Assembly (NCBI RefSeq): GCF_014655955.1 | Contig: NZ_BNBO01000041.1 | Span: 1 to 64,000, forward strand | DNA length: 64,000 nt | Origin: Kitasatospora indigofera | GTDB taxonomy: Bacteria > Actinomycetota > Actinomycetes > Streptomycetales > Streptomycetaceae | Direction: 5' to 3' | Shown here: in pieces, positions 50,810 through 59,253 of the stretch | Layout: each line of letters starts with the position of its first letter | Position numbering within the stretch: the stretch's first letter is position 1 | Position numbers and translations under genes: made by a program | Notes under the pieces: generated by a model | Database searches by the model: none | Seen by the model: the letters and a program-made list of their open reading frames with translations, nothing else | What the model was told of the DNA's origin: nothing

Positions 50810-51388
50810 ATGAACGCTGAATGCCCCCGATGCGCCGAGTCCGACCAGGCCGTGAGCGTGCCGCGCGCCTCCTCCGACCCCGGTCTCCCGCTCGGAGCGC
50901 CGGAGCGCGCCCTGCTCCTGCCGCCACCGCCGCCGGTGCCGGCGAAGACCGCGCGCAGCCAGCCCGCCTCCGTGCTCTACACGGTGGCAGGCGTGATCAC
51001 CGTCCTCGGCCTGATGAACCTGGCCAAGGGCATCCCGGACCCGGAGGTCGCCGACGCCTCCTACCGCCTGGGCTACATCCTGGGCCCGCTGCTCCTCTCC
51101 GTCCCCCTGGCGGTGGTCGGGCTGGTCGTGCAACTCGCGACCCGGCAGCGGCGGGTCCGGGTGGCCGAGGAGGCTGCCGGGGCGCGGCAAGCGGTCTGGG
51201 AGCGGTGCCACCGGGTCTGGCAGGCGGCCTGGCTGTGCCGGCGGTGCCGGGTGGCCTTCTTCCCCGAGGGCGCGGTCGACCCCGCCCACCCCGCCTCTCC
51301 CGCCTTAGCGGTGGCGCAGCTCCCGATGTGGGTGACGACGACGGCCGAGCGTGCGTTCGGCGTGCCGGAGCCGACCGGCCCGCGCTGA
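50810..51388 (+). CDS. zinc-ribbon membrane protein, unknown
   Basis: 192 residues from the ATG at 50810 after GGGAG. Cys pairs at both ends (ECPRCAES at the start, WLCRRCRVAFFPEG near the end) could form a split zinc ribbon. Two helices lie between (VLYTVAGVITVLGLMNLA and LGPLLLSVPLAVVGLVVQLA). Similar proteins are common in Streptomyces; role unknown. Confidence 0.75.
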   Translation: MNAECPRCAESDQAVSVPRASSDPGLPLGAPERALLLPPPPPVPAKTARSQPASVLYTVAGVITVLGLMNLAKGIPDPEVADASYRLGYILGPLLLSVPLAVVGLVVQLATRQRRVRVAEEAAGARQAVWERCHRVWQAAWLCRRCRVAFFPEGAVDPAHPASPALAVAQLPMWVTTTAERAFGVPEPTGPR

Positions 51389-51463
51389 GCCGCGGGGCAC
51401 ACCGGCCCCGGACGCCCGACGCAGGCCACCCGAGCAGGACCGCCCGACGCGGGGGCGCCGTAC

Positions 51464-51536
51464 GGGGGTGATCCGACAGGGGTGCCGGCGAACCGCGCTC
51501 CCGCGCGGTTCCGGAACCGCCTGTCGGATCACCCCC
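51464..51536. terminator. bidirectional cruciform terminator
   Basis: A 17-bp outer stem (GGGGGTGATCCGACAGG) encloses an 8-bp inner hairpin AACCGCGC-TCCC-GCGCGGTT. It lies between two convergent genes. Confidence 0.8.
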
Positions 51537-51576
51537 CGGGGTCAGCCCGGAGCGACGTCCACGGCCCGGAAGGACG

Positions 51577-52839
51577 TCACCAGTCCGAGTTGGTCGCGCC
51601 CAGACTCAGCAGGACCTGGTCGAAGGTGTTGCCGTCGTTGTCATCGGTGTACGACATCGCGAGCGAGCCGAACGGGGAGGAGGCCACCGCGGCCTGTTCC
51701 TGCCGGCCGGCCGTGACCTGGCTGACGGACTGGGCCGGCAGCCGGCCGGCGAAGGTGCCGTCGGGGTTGAGGCCCCGGGCCCAGACCGCCGGATCGGTGC
51801 CGGCGACGCTCCAGCCGACCACGGCGTCGCGCTGGTCGTCGATGCCGACGGTGGGGTTGCCGGCTCCGGCGCCGGTGGAGATCTCGGCCTCGGCCGAGCC
51901 GGGGGTGCCGGTCGCGGTGAACGACCGGGCCCAGACGCCACGGGTGCCGGTGTGGTCGGACTCCCATGCCACGGCGAAGTCGCCGTTGAAGTCGGCGGCC
52001 ACGGCCGGGCGCTGCTGCTGGCCGCCGCCGAGGCTGTTGGCGCTGCGGCGGGTGAGTGCGACCGCCCCGTTCGCCTTGGCCAGCTTCACCAGACCGATCT
52101 GGTAGTAGCCGTTGCCGTCGGTGTCCTCGTCCCAGACGACGACGGCGTCGCCCGAGGCGGAGGTCGCGACGTCGGGGTTGTGGTGCGCGCCGCCGGCCGC
52201 GTTGACCGTCACCTCGTAGGCCTTGGTGGTGGTCCCGGTGAACCCGGCTGCCTTCACCGTCGCCGCCGCGGTGCCCTGGATGTCCTCCCAGACCACGGAG
52301 AACGCGACCGCGGTGGTGCTGCCCGGCGCGCCGTCCGGGTCGACCGCGACGCGCGGATGGATCTGCTGGCCGTCGGCGCTCGCGTTGGCCTGGCCGGAGC
52401 CGAGGACGGCACCGGCCGGGGAGAGCACCCGGTAGGTGATGTTGTAGAGCCCGTTGCCGTCCGGGTCCTCCGCCCACACCACGACGGCGTTGCCGCGGTC
52501 GTCGAGTCCCACGTCGGGCTGGAGGTGCCGCCAGGCCACGCCCGCGGTCCCGCCGGCCGAGAGCTTCGACTCGTAGGCGGGGACGCCGTTGCGGAACACC
52601 CGCACCCACACGTCGCTGTGCGCGTTGTCGGCCGGGTCGGTCGAGTCGCGGTCGTCCTCCCAGACCACCGCGACGTCGCCGAGGCGGTTGGCCGCGATCG
52701 AGGAGCTGTCCTGGTCGCCGGTGGAGGTGCTGTTCGCGGTCACCCAGGACGAGGGCCCGGCCGCCGAGGCCGGGGTGACCATGGCGAGGACCGCGGCGAG
52801 GCCGGCGACCGCCGCGCCGAGTACGGAGAGCTTACGCAT
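51577..52839 (-). CDS. secreted repeat (beta-propeller-like) protein
   Basis: 420 residues from the ATG at 52839, which overlaps the phoD stop by eight bases. Signal peptide (MRKLSVLGAAVAGLAAVLAM, ending SAAG). The mature part is about seven repeats built on 'VVWEDDRDS / VVWAEDPDGNGLYNI / VVWDEDTDGNGYYQI', Trp- and Asp-rich blades that resemble beta-propellers or calcium-binding repeats. Co-transcription with PhoD suggests a partner in extracellular phosphate scavenging, but this is inference. Confidence 0.8.
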   Translation of the reverse strand: MRKLSVLGAAVAGLAAVLAMVTPASAAGPSSWVTANSTSTGDQDSSSIAANRLGDVAVVWEDDRDSTDPADNAHSDVWVRVFRNGVPAYESKLSAGGTAGVAWRHLQPDVGLDDRGNAVVVWAEDPDGNGLYNITYRVLSPAGAVLGSGQANASADGQQIHPRVAVDPDGAPGSTTAVAFSVVWEDIQGTAAATVKAAGFTGTTTKAYEVTVNAAGGAHHNPDVATSASGDAVVVWDEDTDGNGYYQIGLVKLAKANGAVALTRRSANSLGGGQQQRPAVAADFNGDFAVAWESDHTGTRGVWARSFTATGTPGSAEAEISTGAGAGNPTVGIDDQRDAVVGWSVAGTDPAVWARGLNPDGTFAGRLPAQSVSQVTAGRQEQAAVASSPFGSLAMSYTDDNDGNTFDQVLLSLGATNSDW

Positions 52840-54373
52840 CGGCCAACCCCGGCTGTCCGTCGTGGATGACAAAGGTCCGGGCGGTGGTCGCCGCAGCGCC
52901 GTGCTCGGTCACCGTCGCCACCGACCGGAAGTCGGCGGTGAGCTGCGACGGCGTGATGCGCGTGCGGACGTAGCCGCGCTGGTTGGAGTAGAAGCGCAGG
53001 TGCGGGTTGAGCGACCCGTTGGGAATCGCCGTGGTGGTGCTTCCGTTGCCACCGCTGGTGATGGAGGTGCAGACGAGCTCGGAGCCGATCGTCGCCGACG
53101 ACGCGTCGGCGTAGTCGGCCTTGAGGTCGTTGCCCCACGACGCGTGCACGTCGCCGGTGAGCACGACCGGGTTGCGTACGGCCCGGTCGACGATGCCCTG
53201 CTGGATCCGCGACCGGCTCGCCCGGTACCCGTCCCAGGCGTCCATGTTCATCGCGCCGGCGGAGTTCACGTTGCGGGCGAAGAAGACCTGCTGGCCGATC
53301 AGGTCCCAGGTGCTCAGGTGCTGGCCGAGTCCGTCCAGCAGCCAGGCCTCCTGGGCCGCGCCGGTGAGCGAACGGCTGGTCAGGTCGGCGTCGGCGCAGA
53401 CCTTCGTCCCGTCGCCGCAGGCCTGGTCGTCGCGGAACTGGCGGGTGTCGAGCATGTGGAACGTGGCGAGGGTGCCCCAGCGGACCCGGCGGTAGAGCTG
53501 GATGCTGTTGCCGGACGGCGTCGCGGCGGCCCGCAGCGGCATGTTCTCGAAGTACGCCTGGTACGCGGCGGTGCGGCGCGCGGTCCACTGGGCGGCCGTC
53601 AGCACGGGGCTGCTGTCGGCGCGGACCATGTTGGCGTAGTTGTTCTCCACCTCGTGGTCGTCCGGCACCACCAGCCACGGCGCGATCGCGTGCGCGGCCT
53701 GGAGGTCCGGGTCGGTGCGGTAGAGCGCGTAGCGGCGGCGGTAGTCGGCCAGCGACACGATCTCGCTGCCGAGGTGCTGGCGCACCCCGCCGGTGCCGGC
53801 GCCGCCCTCGTAGATGTAGTCGCCCAGGTGCAGGATCAGGTCGGGGCGGTCGTCGGCCATCCGCCGGTAGGCGGTGTAGTAGCCGCTCTCGTAGTGGGCG
53901 CACGAGGCGAAGGCCATCGTGAAGTCGCGCCCGACGGTGCCCGGCGCGGGCGCGGTGCGGGTCCGGCCCACCGGGGAGATGAATCCCTGGGCCCGGAAAC
54001 GGTAGTAGTACTCCGCGTCCGGCGCGAGTCCGCCGGCGAGCACGTGCACCGAGTGGGCCTGCGCGTAGCGGGCGGTGAACGTGCCGGAGCTGACGAGGGT
54101 GGTGAAGCTCTGGCTGGTCGACACCTGCCAGTCGACGACGACGTCCGAGTTGGGCATGCCGCCCTGGCCGTCCGCGTTGGTCGGGCTGGGGGCCAGACGC
54201 GTCCAGAGCACCACGCTGGTGTCGTCCGGCTCCCCGGAGGCGACGCCGAGCGTGAAGGGGAAGGGAGTGGTGGCGGCGGCCGACGACTGGGCCAGCGCCC
54301 CGACCTGGAGCACGGCGGCGCCCGCGGTGGTGAGCCCGCCTAAGATGAAGATGCGGCGACTGAGGTTTCTCAT
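52832..54373 (-). CDS. phoD: alkaline phosphatase D (PhoD)
   Basis: 513 residues from the ATG at 54373. A Tat signal (LSRRIFILGGLTTAGAAVLQ) precedes the PhoD N-terminal domain (PFTLGVASGEPDDTSVVLWT, YYYRFRAQG) and the metallophosphatase core (FASCAHYESGYYTAYRRMAD, LILHLGDYIYEG, VPDDHEVENNYAN, NPVVLTGDVHASW). It is a secreted Fe/Ca phosphodiesterase/monoesterase that frees phosphate from organic esters. A probable PHO box about 50 bp upstream points to PhoP control. Confidence 0.95.
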   Translation of the reverse strand: MRNLSRRIFILGGLTTAGAAVLQVGALAQSSAAATTPFPFTLGVASGEPDDTSVVLWTRLAPSPTNADGQGGMPNSDVVVDWQVSTSQSFTTLVSSGTFTARYAQAHSVHVLAGGLAPDAEYYYRFRAQGFISPVGRTRTAPAPGTVGRDFTMAFASCAHYESGYYTAYRRMADDRPDLILHLGDYIYEGGAGTGGVRQHLGSEIVSLADYRRRYALYRTDPDLQAAHAIAPWLVVPDDHEVENNYANMVRADSSPVLTAAQWTARRTAAYQAYFENMPLRAAATPSGNSIQLYRRVRWGTLATFHMLDTRQFRDDQACGDGTKVCADADLTSRSLTGAAQEAWLLDGLGQHLSTWDLIGQQVFFARNVNSAGAMNMDAWDGYRASRSRIQQGIVDRAVRNPVVLTGDVHASWGNDLKADYADASSATIGSELVCTSITSGGNGSTTTAIPNGSLNPHLRFYSNQRGYVRTRITPSQLTADFRSVATVTEHGAAATTARTFVIHDGQPGLADA

Positions 54374-54877
54374 GGCCGCTCATGCTCGCGGGCCCAGGTG
54401 AACTGCCGCCCCTGCCGCAGGGACCGTCAAGTGACGGGTGAACGGCGCGAGTTGCTGAGTGTTGGTGCAACCGTCCACCTCGTGGTGATGTCGAGGAGGT
54501 CGACGGAGGAGACGGTGAAGGTCGCGTCACCGGAGGCGGGCCGCACCCGGGGGATCCTGGTCCCGCCCGCCGCCGCCGACAGCACCCCGACAGCACCCCG
54601 ACAGCACCCGCACGGCACCCCGGCGGCGGGCCGACGGGCGGGCCGCTCACCCGGAGCCGGCGGGCCCGTCAGGGCGCACCGCGCAGGGCGGACGGACCCG
54701 GCGCCCCCACCCGTGGTGGCGCGAGGTGCCCGCCGTCCCCGAAGCCGAGCACGGCGACGCGCGCCGGATCGACGGGTTCGTCTGCACGGCCCCCTCCTCC
54801 GTCGTGTCGTGCCCGGCAGCAGCGGCCGCCGGTGGCCGGCCGGCCGACCGGGGACCGGCCACCGCGCGCGTCCGCAC
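54374..54877. other. 504-bp intergenic region with PHO box and tandem repeat
   Basis: Contains the PHO box (54422-54443) and three copies of the 11-bp unit CGACAGCACCC (54578-54610). No supported gene. Confidence 0.55.
54422..54443 (-). promoter_or_regulatory. probable PHO box of phoD
   Basis: On the minus strand, GTTCACCCGTC (54443-54433) matches the 11-bp PhoP direct-repeat unit of Streptomyces well; the following ACTTGACGGTC (54432-54422) is a weaker second unit. Confidence 0.65.
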
Positions 54878-56812
54878 TCAGCCGGTGACGGTGAGGCGGA
54901 AGGACTGGGCGGGGCCGCCGGTGCAGGTCCACTGCTGGAGGCGGGCGCCGTCGGCGGTGGACACGTCCGTCACGTCGAGGCACTTGCCGCTGTTGCGGGC
55001 GACGAGGGTGTAGCTGCCGTCGGCCTGCCGGGTGGGCCTGAACTGCTGGTTGGCGCCGCCGCCGTACTGCCAGGTCTGGATCTTGGCGCCGTCGGCGGCC
55101 GAGACACCGGTCACGTCGAGGGCCTGGGCGGAGGAGGCCCGGTTGGTGACCCGGTAGTAGCCGCCGTCGGTGGCGGTGAACTGCCACTGCTGGTTGGCGC
55201 CCGAGCCGCAGGCCCACTGCTGGACGGCGCTGCCGTTGGCGGTGCCGGCATCGTCCACGCACTTACCGGAGTTCACGTTGGCGACGGTGTACCAGGCGGA
55301 GGTGTCGACCGGGCCGCTGCCGGTGGGGCCGGGCGACGGGCTCGTGGTCGGGCCGGGGGTGCCGGCGGGGGCACCGGGCCAGGTGAAGGTGGCGACGGCG
55401 CCGGCCGGCAGGTCGTAGGCCAGCGAGCGGCCGTTCTCGCTGACCGAGAAGTGCTGGGTGGTGGAGGTGGCGTTGAGGACGACGTCGCCGCGCGAGCCGT
55501 CGGGGTTGAGGAAGGCGACGTTCTGGAGGCCACCGCTGCCCTGGCTGGTGGAGCCGATGCGGTGCGCGCCGCTCTGGGCGAACTTGGCGATGTGGCCGAG
55601 GAGGTAGTACTCGGCGTTCTTGGTGTAGGTGCCGTTCGCGATCTCCACGACGCCGTTGCACTTCGTCCCGCAACCGCCGTACTGCGGGCCTCCGTTGGCG
55701 TCGAGCGCCATGTTCCACAGGACGACGCTCCGCCCGCCGGAGCGCAGGTTGCGGATGACCAGGTTCTCGGTCTGCCACTTGAGCGTGTCGGCGAAGGTGC
55801 CGGCCTTGTCGGCCGAGTCGGTGCCGGAGCACTCGGTGAACATGACGGCCTTCCCGGCGTTCGCGACCTGCTGCTCGGCCTCGGGCTGGCCGCCGTAGCA
55901 GTGGAAGGCCGCGCCCTTGAGCCGGGCCACGCCGCTGTCCTGGGAGAGCACCGTGAGCGGGTAGTTCGGGTGGTCCCAGTTGTGGTCGTACGCGAAGACG
56001 TTGGTGGGCAGGCCGGCCACGGTCAGCCTGCCGTCGAGGACCTTGACGAAGTCGGCCTGCTGGGTGGCGGTCATCCCCATCGACGGGTAACTCGTCTGGA
56101 ACTCGGGCTCGTTGGCGACGGTGAGGTCGGTGATGGGGGCGCCGGCGGCCTGGTAGGCCTGGAGCGCCCTGACCAGGTAGTCGGCGTAGGCCCCGTAGTT
56201 CTCCGGCTTGAGGCTGCCGCCGTTGAGCGAGTTGCTGTCCTTCATCCAGGCGGGTGCGGACCACGGGGTGCCCATGATGCGGATGCCGGGGTTGACCGCG
56301 CGTGCCTGGTTGACCACGGGCAGGATCTCCTGCTGGTCGCGGGCGATGCTGAAGGAGCCCTTGGTGTCCTCGTAGGAGTAGAAGGGCAGCTTGGCGACGA
56401 AGTCGGAGGCGCCGAGCGGCTGGCGCAGGTAGTCCAGGCCGATGCCGCCGCCCGTACCGAACAGGTCGTTCATGAGGCTGCTGCGGGTGCCCGCGGGCAG
56501 GCCGGCGACCAGGTGGGCGGCGGACTCGGTGAAGGAGGCGCCGAACCCGACCAGGGGCTGCTGGACGTCGCCGGCGTTGACCGCGATGTCGGTGCCCTGC
56601 GGGCTGGTGGAGGAGAAGGTGGCGTCGCCGACGCGGGCGAGCTTGCTGGACCCGTCGGCGGTGGTGATCCAGACCTGGGCGGTGGTGTCGGCGGCGTGCG
56701 CGGTGCTGCCGGCGGTGGCCAGCCCGGCGCCGGCGAGGACCAGGGCGGCGGTGGCGGCGGCGACCCTGGTACGGGTAGTGCGGGAGGTGCGGGAGCGGTG
56801 CGGTGCGTGCAT
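54878..56812 (-). CDS. secreted GH30 glycosidase with CBM13
   Basis: 644 residues from the ATG at 56812 after AGGAG. Signal peptide, then a GH30 barrel with side beta domain: FGASFTESAAHLVAGLP, GTPWSAPAWMKDSNSLNGGS, acid/base Glu235 in TVANEPEF and nucleophile Glu327 in FTECSG. After a Pro/Thr/Ser linker (residues about 500-515) comes a ricin-type beta-trefoil (QQWACGSGANQQW, IQTWQYGGGANQQF, LQQWTCTGG). Sequence is closest to the bacterial beta-1,6-glucanase/glucosylceramidase-like GH30 branch; beta-1,6-galactanase is an alternative. It precedes no obvious importer, so products may be used elsewhere. Confidence 0.92.
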   Translation of the reverse strand: MHAPHRSRTSRTTRTRVAAATAALVLAGAGLATAGSTAHAADTTAQVWITTADGSSKLARVGDATFSSTSPQGTDIAVNAGDVQQPLVGFGASFTESAAHLVAGLPAGTRSSLMNDLFGTGGGIGLDYLRQPLGASDFVAKLPFYSYEDTKGSFSIARDQQEILPVVNQARAVNPGIRIMGTPWSAPAWMKDSNSLNGGSLKPENYGAYADYLVRALQAYQAAGAPITDLTVANEPEFQTSYPSMGMTATQQADFVKVLDGRLTVAGLPTNVFAYDHNWDHPNYPLTVLSQDSGVARLKGAAFHCYGGQPEAEQQVANAGKAVMFTECSGTDSADKAGTFADTLKWQTENLVIRNLRSGGRSVVLWNMALDANGGPQYGGCGTKCNGVVEIANGTYTKNAEYYLLGHIAKFAQSGAHRIGSTSQGSGGLQNVAFLNPDGSRGDVVLNATSTTQHFSVSENGRSLAYDLPAGAVATFTWPGAPAGTPGPTTSPSPGPTGSGPVDTSAWYTVANVNSGKCVDDAGTANGSAVQQWACGSGANQQWQFTATDGGYYRVTNRASSAQALDVTGVSAADGAKIQTWQYGGGANQQFRPTRQADGSYTLVARNSGKCLDVTDVSTADGARLQQWTCTGGPAQSFRLTVTG

Positions 56813-57082
56813 GCTGCGGCTCCTGACGGGGTGGGGGGTGCGGTCGGACCCGGGCACGCCGAAGCGACCCGGCGAGGGGATGGCGAGGCGGATGGCGAGG
56901 CGGATGCGGGTGCGACCGGGCCGGGGACGGGGCGCCGTGCGGGACGGCGCCCCGTCCGGGGGCACGGCGCGGCGGGCCGGCGCCTCCGGGAGGTGGCGGC
57001 CACTGGCGGCGCCGGGGCCGGTGGGAGGCGGTGCGGGCCGGTGGGCCGGTGGCAGCCGGGTGGGGCGGTGCGGGCGGGTCGG

Positions 57083-59038
57083 TCAGTGCGAGCGGTAGAG
57101 CCGGACGTCGGCGAGGCTCCACCAGGCGCCGGAACCGGCCGTGCTGGTCACCCGCAGGTAGCGGGCGCGGGTGCCGGGAACGCTGACGGTGGTGAGCTGT
57201 CCGGCGCCGGCGCCGCTGCGCAGCTCGCGCCAGCGGGTGCCGTCGTCGCTGGCGGAGAGGGTCCAGCCGCGGGCGTAGTCGCCGAGGTTGTCGCCGCTGT
57301 CGAGGGCGATCTCGTCGAAGCGGGTGGTGCGGCCGAGGTCGACCTGGAGGTACTGGCCGGGTGCCTGCGCCGCGCCGCTGGACCACCGGGTGGAGGCGTC
57401 GGCGTCGACGGCCAGCGCGGCGGTGCCGTCGTCGGCGGGACCGGCGGTGGCCCGGGCGCCGGTGAGCGGGACCTCGCGCTTCGAGGTGTTCAGGGCGCCG
57501 GACGCCGGCCAGGTGAAGGTGGCCAGGGCCCCGCCGGGCAGGGTGTACTCGAAGGTCTGCTCGCCGACGGCGACGGCGAAGCTCCGCGGCTCGTCGTTCT
57601 CGTTGTGGACCACGAGGGCGGTGGAGCCGTCCGGGTTGCGGAAGGCCACGTCGGTGAGCCGGCCGTTCCATCCGGTGGTGCCGAAGTTGGTGCTGGCGAT
57701 GCGCACCGCCCCGGGCTTCACGAACTTCGACAGGTGGCCGATGGTGTAGTACTCGGCGTCGGTGGTGACCGTACCGTCCGCCCGTACGGTGAGCAGCCCG
57801 GTGCAGGTGTCGCAGCCGCCGTTGTGGGGGCCGCCGGCGGAGTCGAGGGCGATGTTCCAGTTGGCGACGGACTTGGCCCAGTTGCGGGTGGTGCCGACCG
57901 TGATGGTGCGGGCGTGCCAGGTGAGCGTGCCGCGGAAGATCTGCTCGGGGGTGTCGCTCGCGCCGTGGGAGCCGGAGCACTCGGTGAACCAGATGCCTTT
58001 GTCCGGGTGGGCGGCGTGCATGGCGCTCTGCGCGCTCGGGTCGCCCGAGTAGCAGTGGTAGGCGGTGCCGGCGACCCACTTCGCGGCGTCGCTGTCCAGG
58101 ATCTCGTACGGGTAGTCGGTCTCGGGGCTCCGGCCGGGCGGGGTGGTGGCGACGTCGTCGGGGTGGGTGGTCCAGTTGTGGTCGTAGCCGAGGATCTTGG
58201 TGCGGGGGCTGGCCCTCTTCAGCAGGGGGCCGAGCGCGGCGATCACCTCGGCCTCCTGGCCGGCCGTCAGGTCGGTGCCGGGGTAGCCCCCGGGCTTGCG
58301 GTTCTGCGGCTCGTTCTGGACGGTGAGGTAGTCGATCGGCACCCCGGCGGCGGCGTAGGCCTGGACGAACTTCACCAGGTAGCGGGCGTAGGCCTGGTGG
58401 ACGGCGGGATCGTCCTTGAGCCGGCCGCCGATCAGCGAGTCGCCCGTCTTCATCCACGCGGGCGGGCTCCAGGGCGTGGCCATCACCGTGAGGTCCGGGT
58501 TGAGGCGCTTGGCCTGGCGCAGCAGCGGGAGGATCAGCTTCTCGTCGTGGGCGACCGAGAAGCGGGCGAGCGGGAAGTCGGTCTGCCCGGCCGGGACGTC
58601 GTCGTAGGTGTAGTGCTCCGCCTCGGCGGTGAAGTCGGACGAGCCGACGGGCTGGCGCAGGAAGCTGACCCCGATGCCCTTCCCGGGGTCGAACAGCTTG
58701 CGCATGGCGTCGTCGCGGGCCGGTGCGGGCAGGCCGGCGAGCACGGCCGCGGAGGAGTCGGTGAGCGCGGCGCCGAAGCCGTCCATGCTCTGGAAGGTCC
58801 GGCCCGGGTCGACCGTGATCGTGGTCCGCGTGGAGGCGCCGGGGTGGAAGGCCACCGGTGCGCGGTGGTTGAGGAGTTCGGTGCGGTCGGGGGTGGTCAC
58901 CCACACGTCGGCGCCGGGCGCGGCCCGATGGCCGGGACCGTGGCCGGGTGCGGCTGCGGCGGCCTGGATGCCGGTGGTGCAGGCCAGGCTGAGGGCGACG
59001 GTGGAGGCTATCGCCGCGCCGAGGGCACGTCTGTTCAT
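57083..59038 (-). CDS. secreted GH30 glycosidase with C-terminal discoidin domain
   Basis: 651 residues from the ATG at 59038; the in-frame 22-codon extension to 59104 reaches into the operator-like repeats. Signal peptide, then the GH30 core: MDGFGAALTDSSAAVLAGLP, ATPWSPPAWMKTGDSLIGGR, acid/base Glu243 in TVQNEPQN and nucleophile Glu353 in FTECSG. Residues about 520-650 are an F5/8-type C domain (AVDADASTRWSSG, YLQVDLGRTTRFDEIALDS, RYLRVTSTAGSGAWWSLADV). Paralogue of the adjacent GH30; different binding modules suggest complementary targets on one glucan. Probably regulated by the divergent LacI protein. Confidence 0.92.
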   Translation of the reverse strand: MNRRALGAAIASTVALSLACTTGIQAAAAAPGHGPGHRAAPGADVWVTTPDRTELLNHRAPVAFHPGASTRTTITVDPGRTFQSMDGFGAALTDSSAAVLAGLPAPARDDAMRKLFDPGKGIGVSFLRQPVGSSDFTAEAEHYTYDDVPAGQTDFPLARFSVAHDEKLILPLLRQAKRLNPDLTVMATPWSPPAWMKTGDSLIGGRLKDDPAVHQAYARYLVKFVQAYAAAGVPIDYLTVQNEPQNRKPGGYPGTDLTAGQEAEVIAALGPLLKRASPRTKILGYDHNWTTHPDDVATTPPGRSPETDYPYEILDSDAAKWVAGTAYHCYSGDPSAQSAMHAAHPDKGIWFTECSGSHGASDTPEQIFRGTLTWHARTITVGTTRNWAKSVANWNIALDSAGGPHNGGCDTCTGLLTVRADGTVTTDAEYYTIGHLSKFVKPGAVRIASTNFGTTGWNGRLTDVAFRNPDGSTALVVHNENDEPRSFAVAVGEQTFEYTLPGGALATFTWPASGALNTSKREVPLTGARATAGPADDGTAALAVDADASTRWSSGAAQAPGQYLQVDLGRTTRFDEIALDSGDNLGDYARGWTLSASDDGTRWRELRSGAGAGQLTTVSVPGTRARYLRVTSTAGSGAWWSLADVRLYRSH

Positions 59039-59102
59039 GGCTTCCTCGAAAATGGAGTGCCGAATGGGATGGGCCGCGCGATGGGGCTGGGACGGGACTC
59101 CC

Positions 59103-59121
59103 ATGAAACAAAATGTAACAA
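59103..59121. promoter_or_regulatory. LacI operator candidate, GH30 side
   Basis: ATGAAACAA and ATGTAACAA are direct repeats 10 bp apart (59103 and 59113), about 65 bp upstream of the GH30 start. The 13-bp sequence CCATGAAACAAAA here recurs exactly at 59228-59240. Confidence 0.55.
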
Positions 59122-59227
59122 GTACGTATGCTTTTCTTGATGGGTCATAGGAAACGACCTGGTTGCCGTAGTGTCAAGCATTCGAACGCCAGAATCACGT
59201 GGATGATGCCGATGGGCGGCTCCGCCC

Positions 59228-59253
59228 CCATGAAACAAAAGGATGAAACAAAT
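59228..59253. promoter_or_regulatory. LacI operator candidate, regulator side
   Basis: CCATGAAACAAAA (59228-59240) is followed by a further ATGAAACAAAT (59243-59253) that runs into the LacI start codon, so bound repressor would block its own gene. Confidence 0.55.

Noticed and set aside
54398..59140. A 1580-codon plus-strand open frame
   Set aside because: It is the antisense shadow of the two GH30 genes: Gly/Val/Arg/Ala-rich composition without domains, while the minus strand has signal peptides and catalytic motifs.
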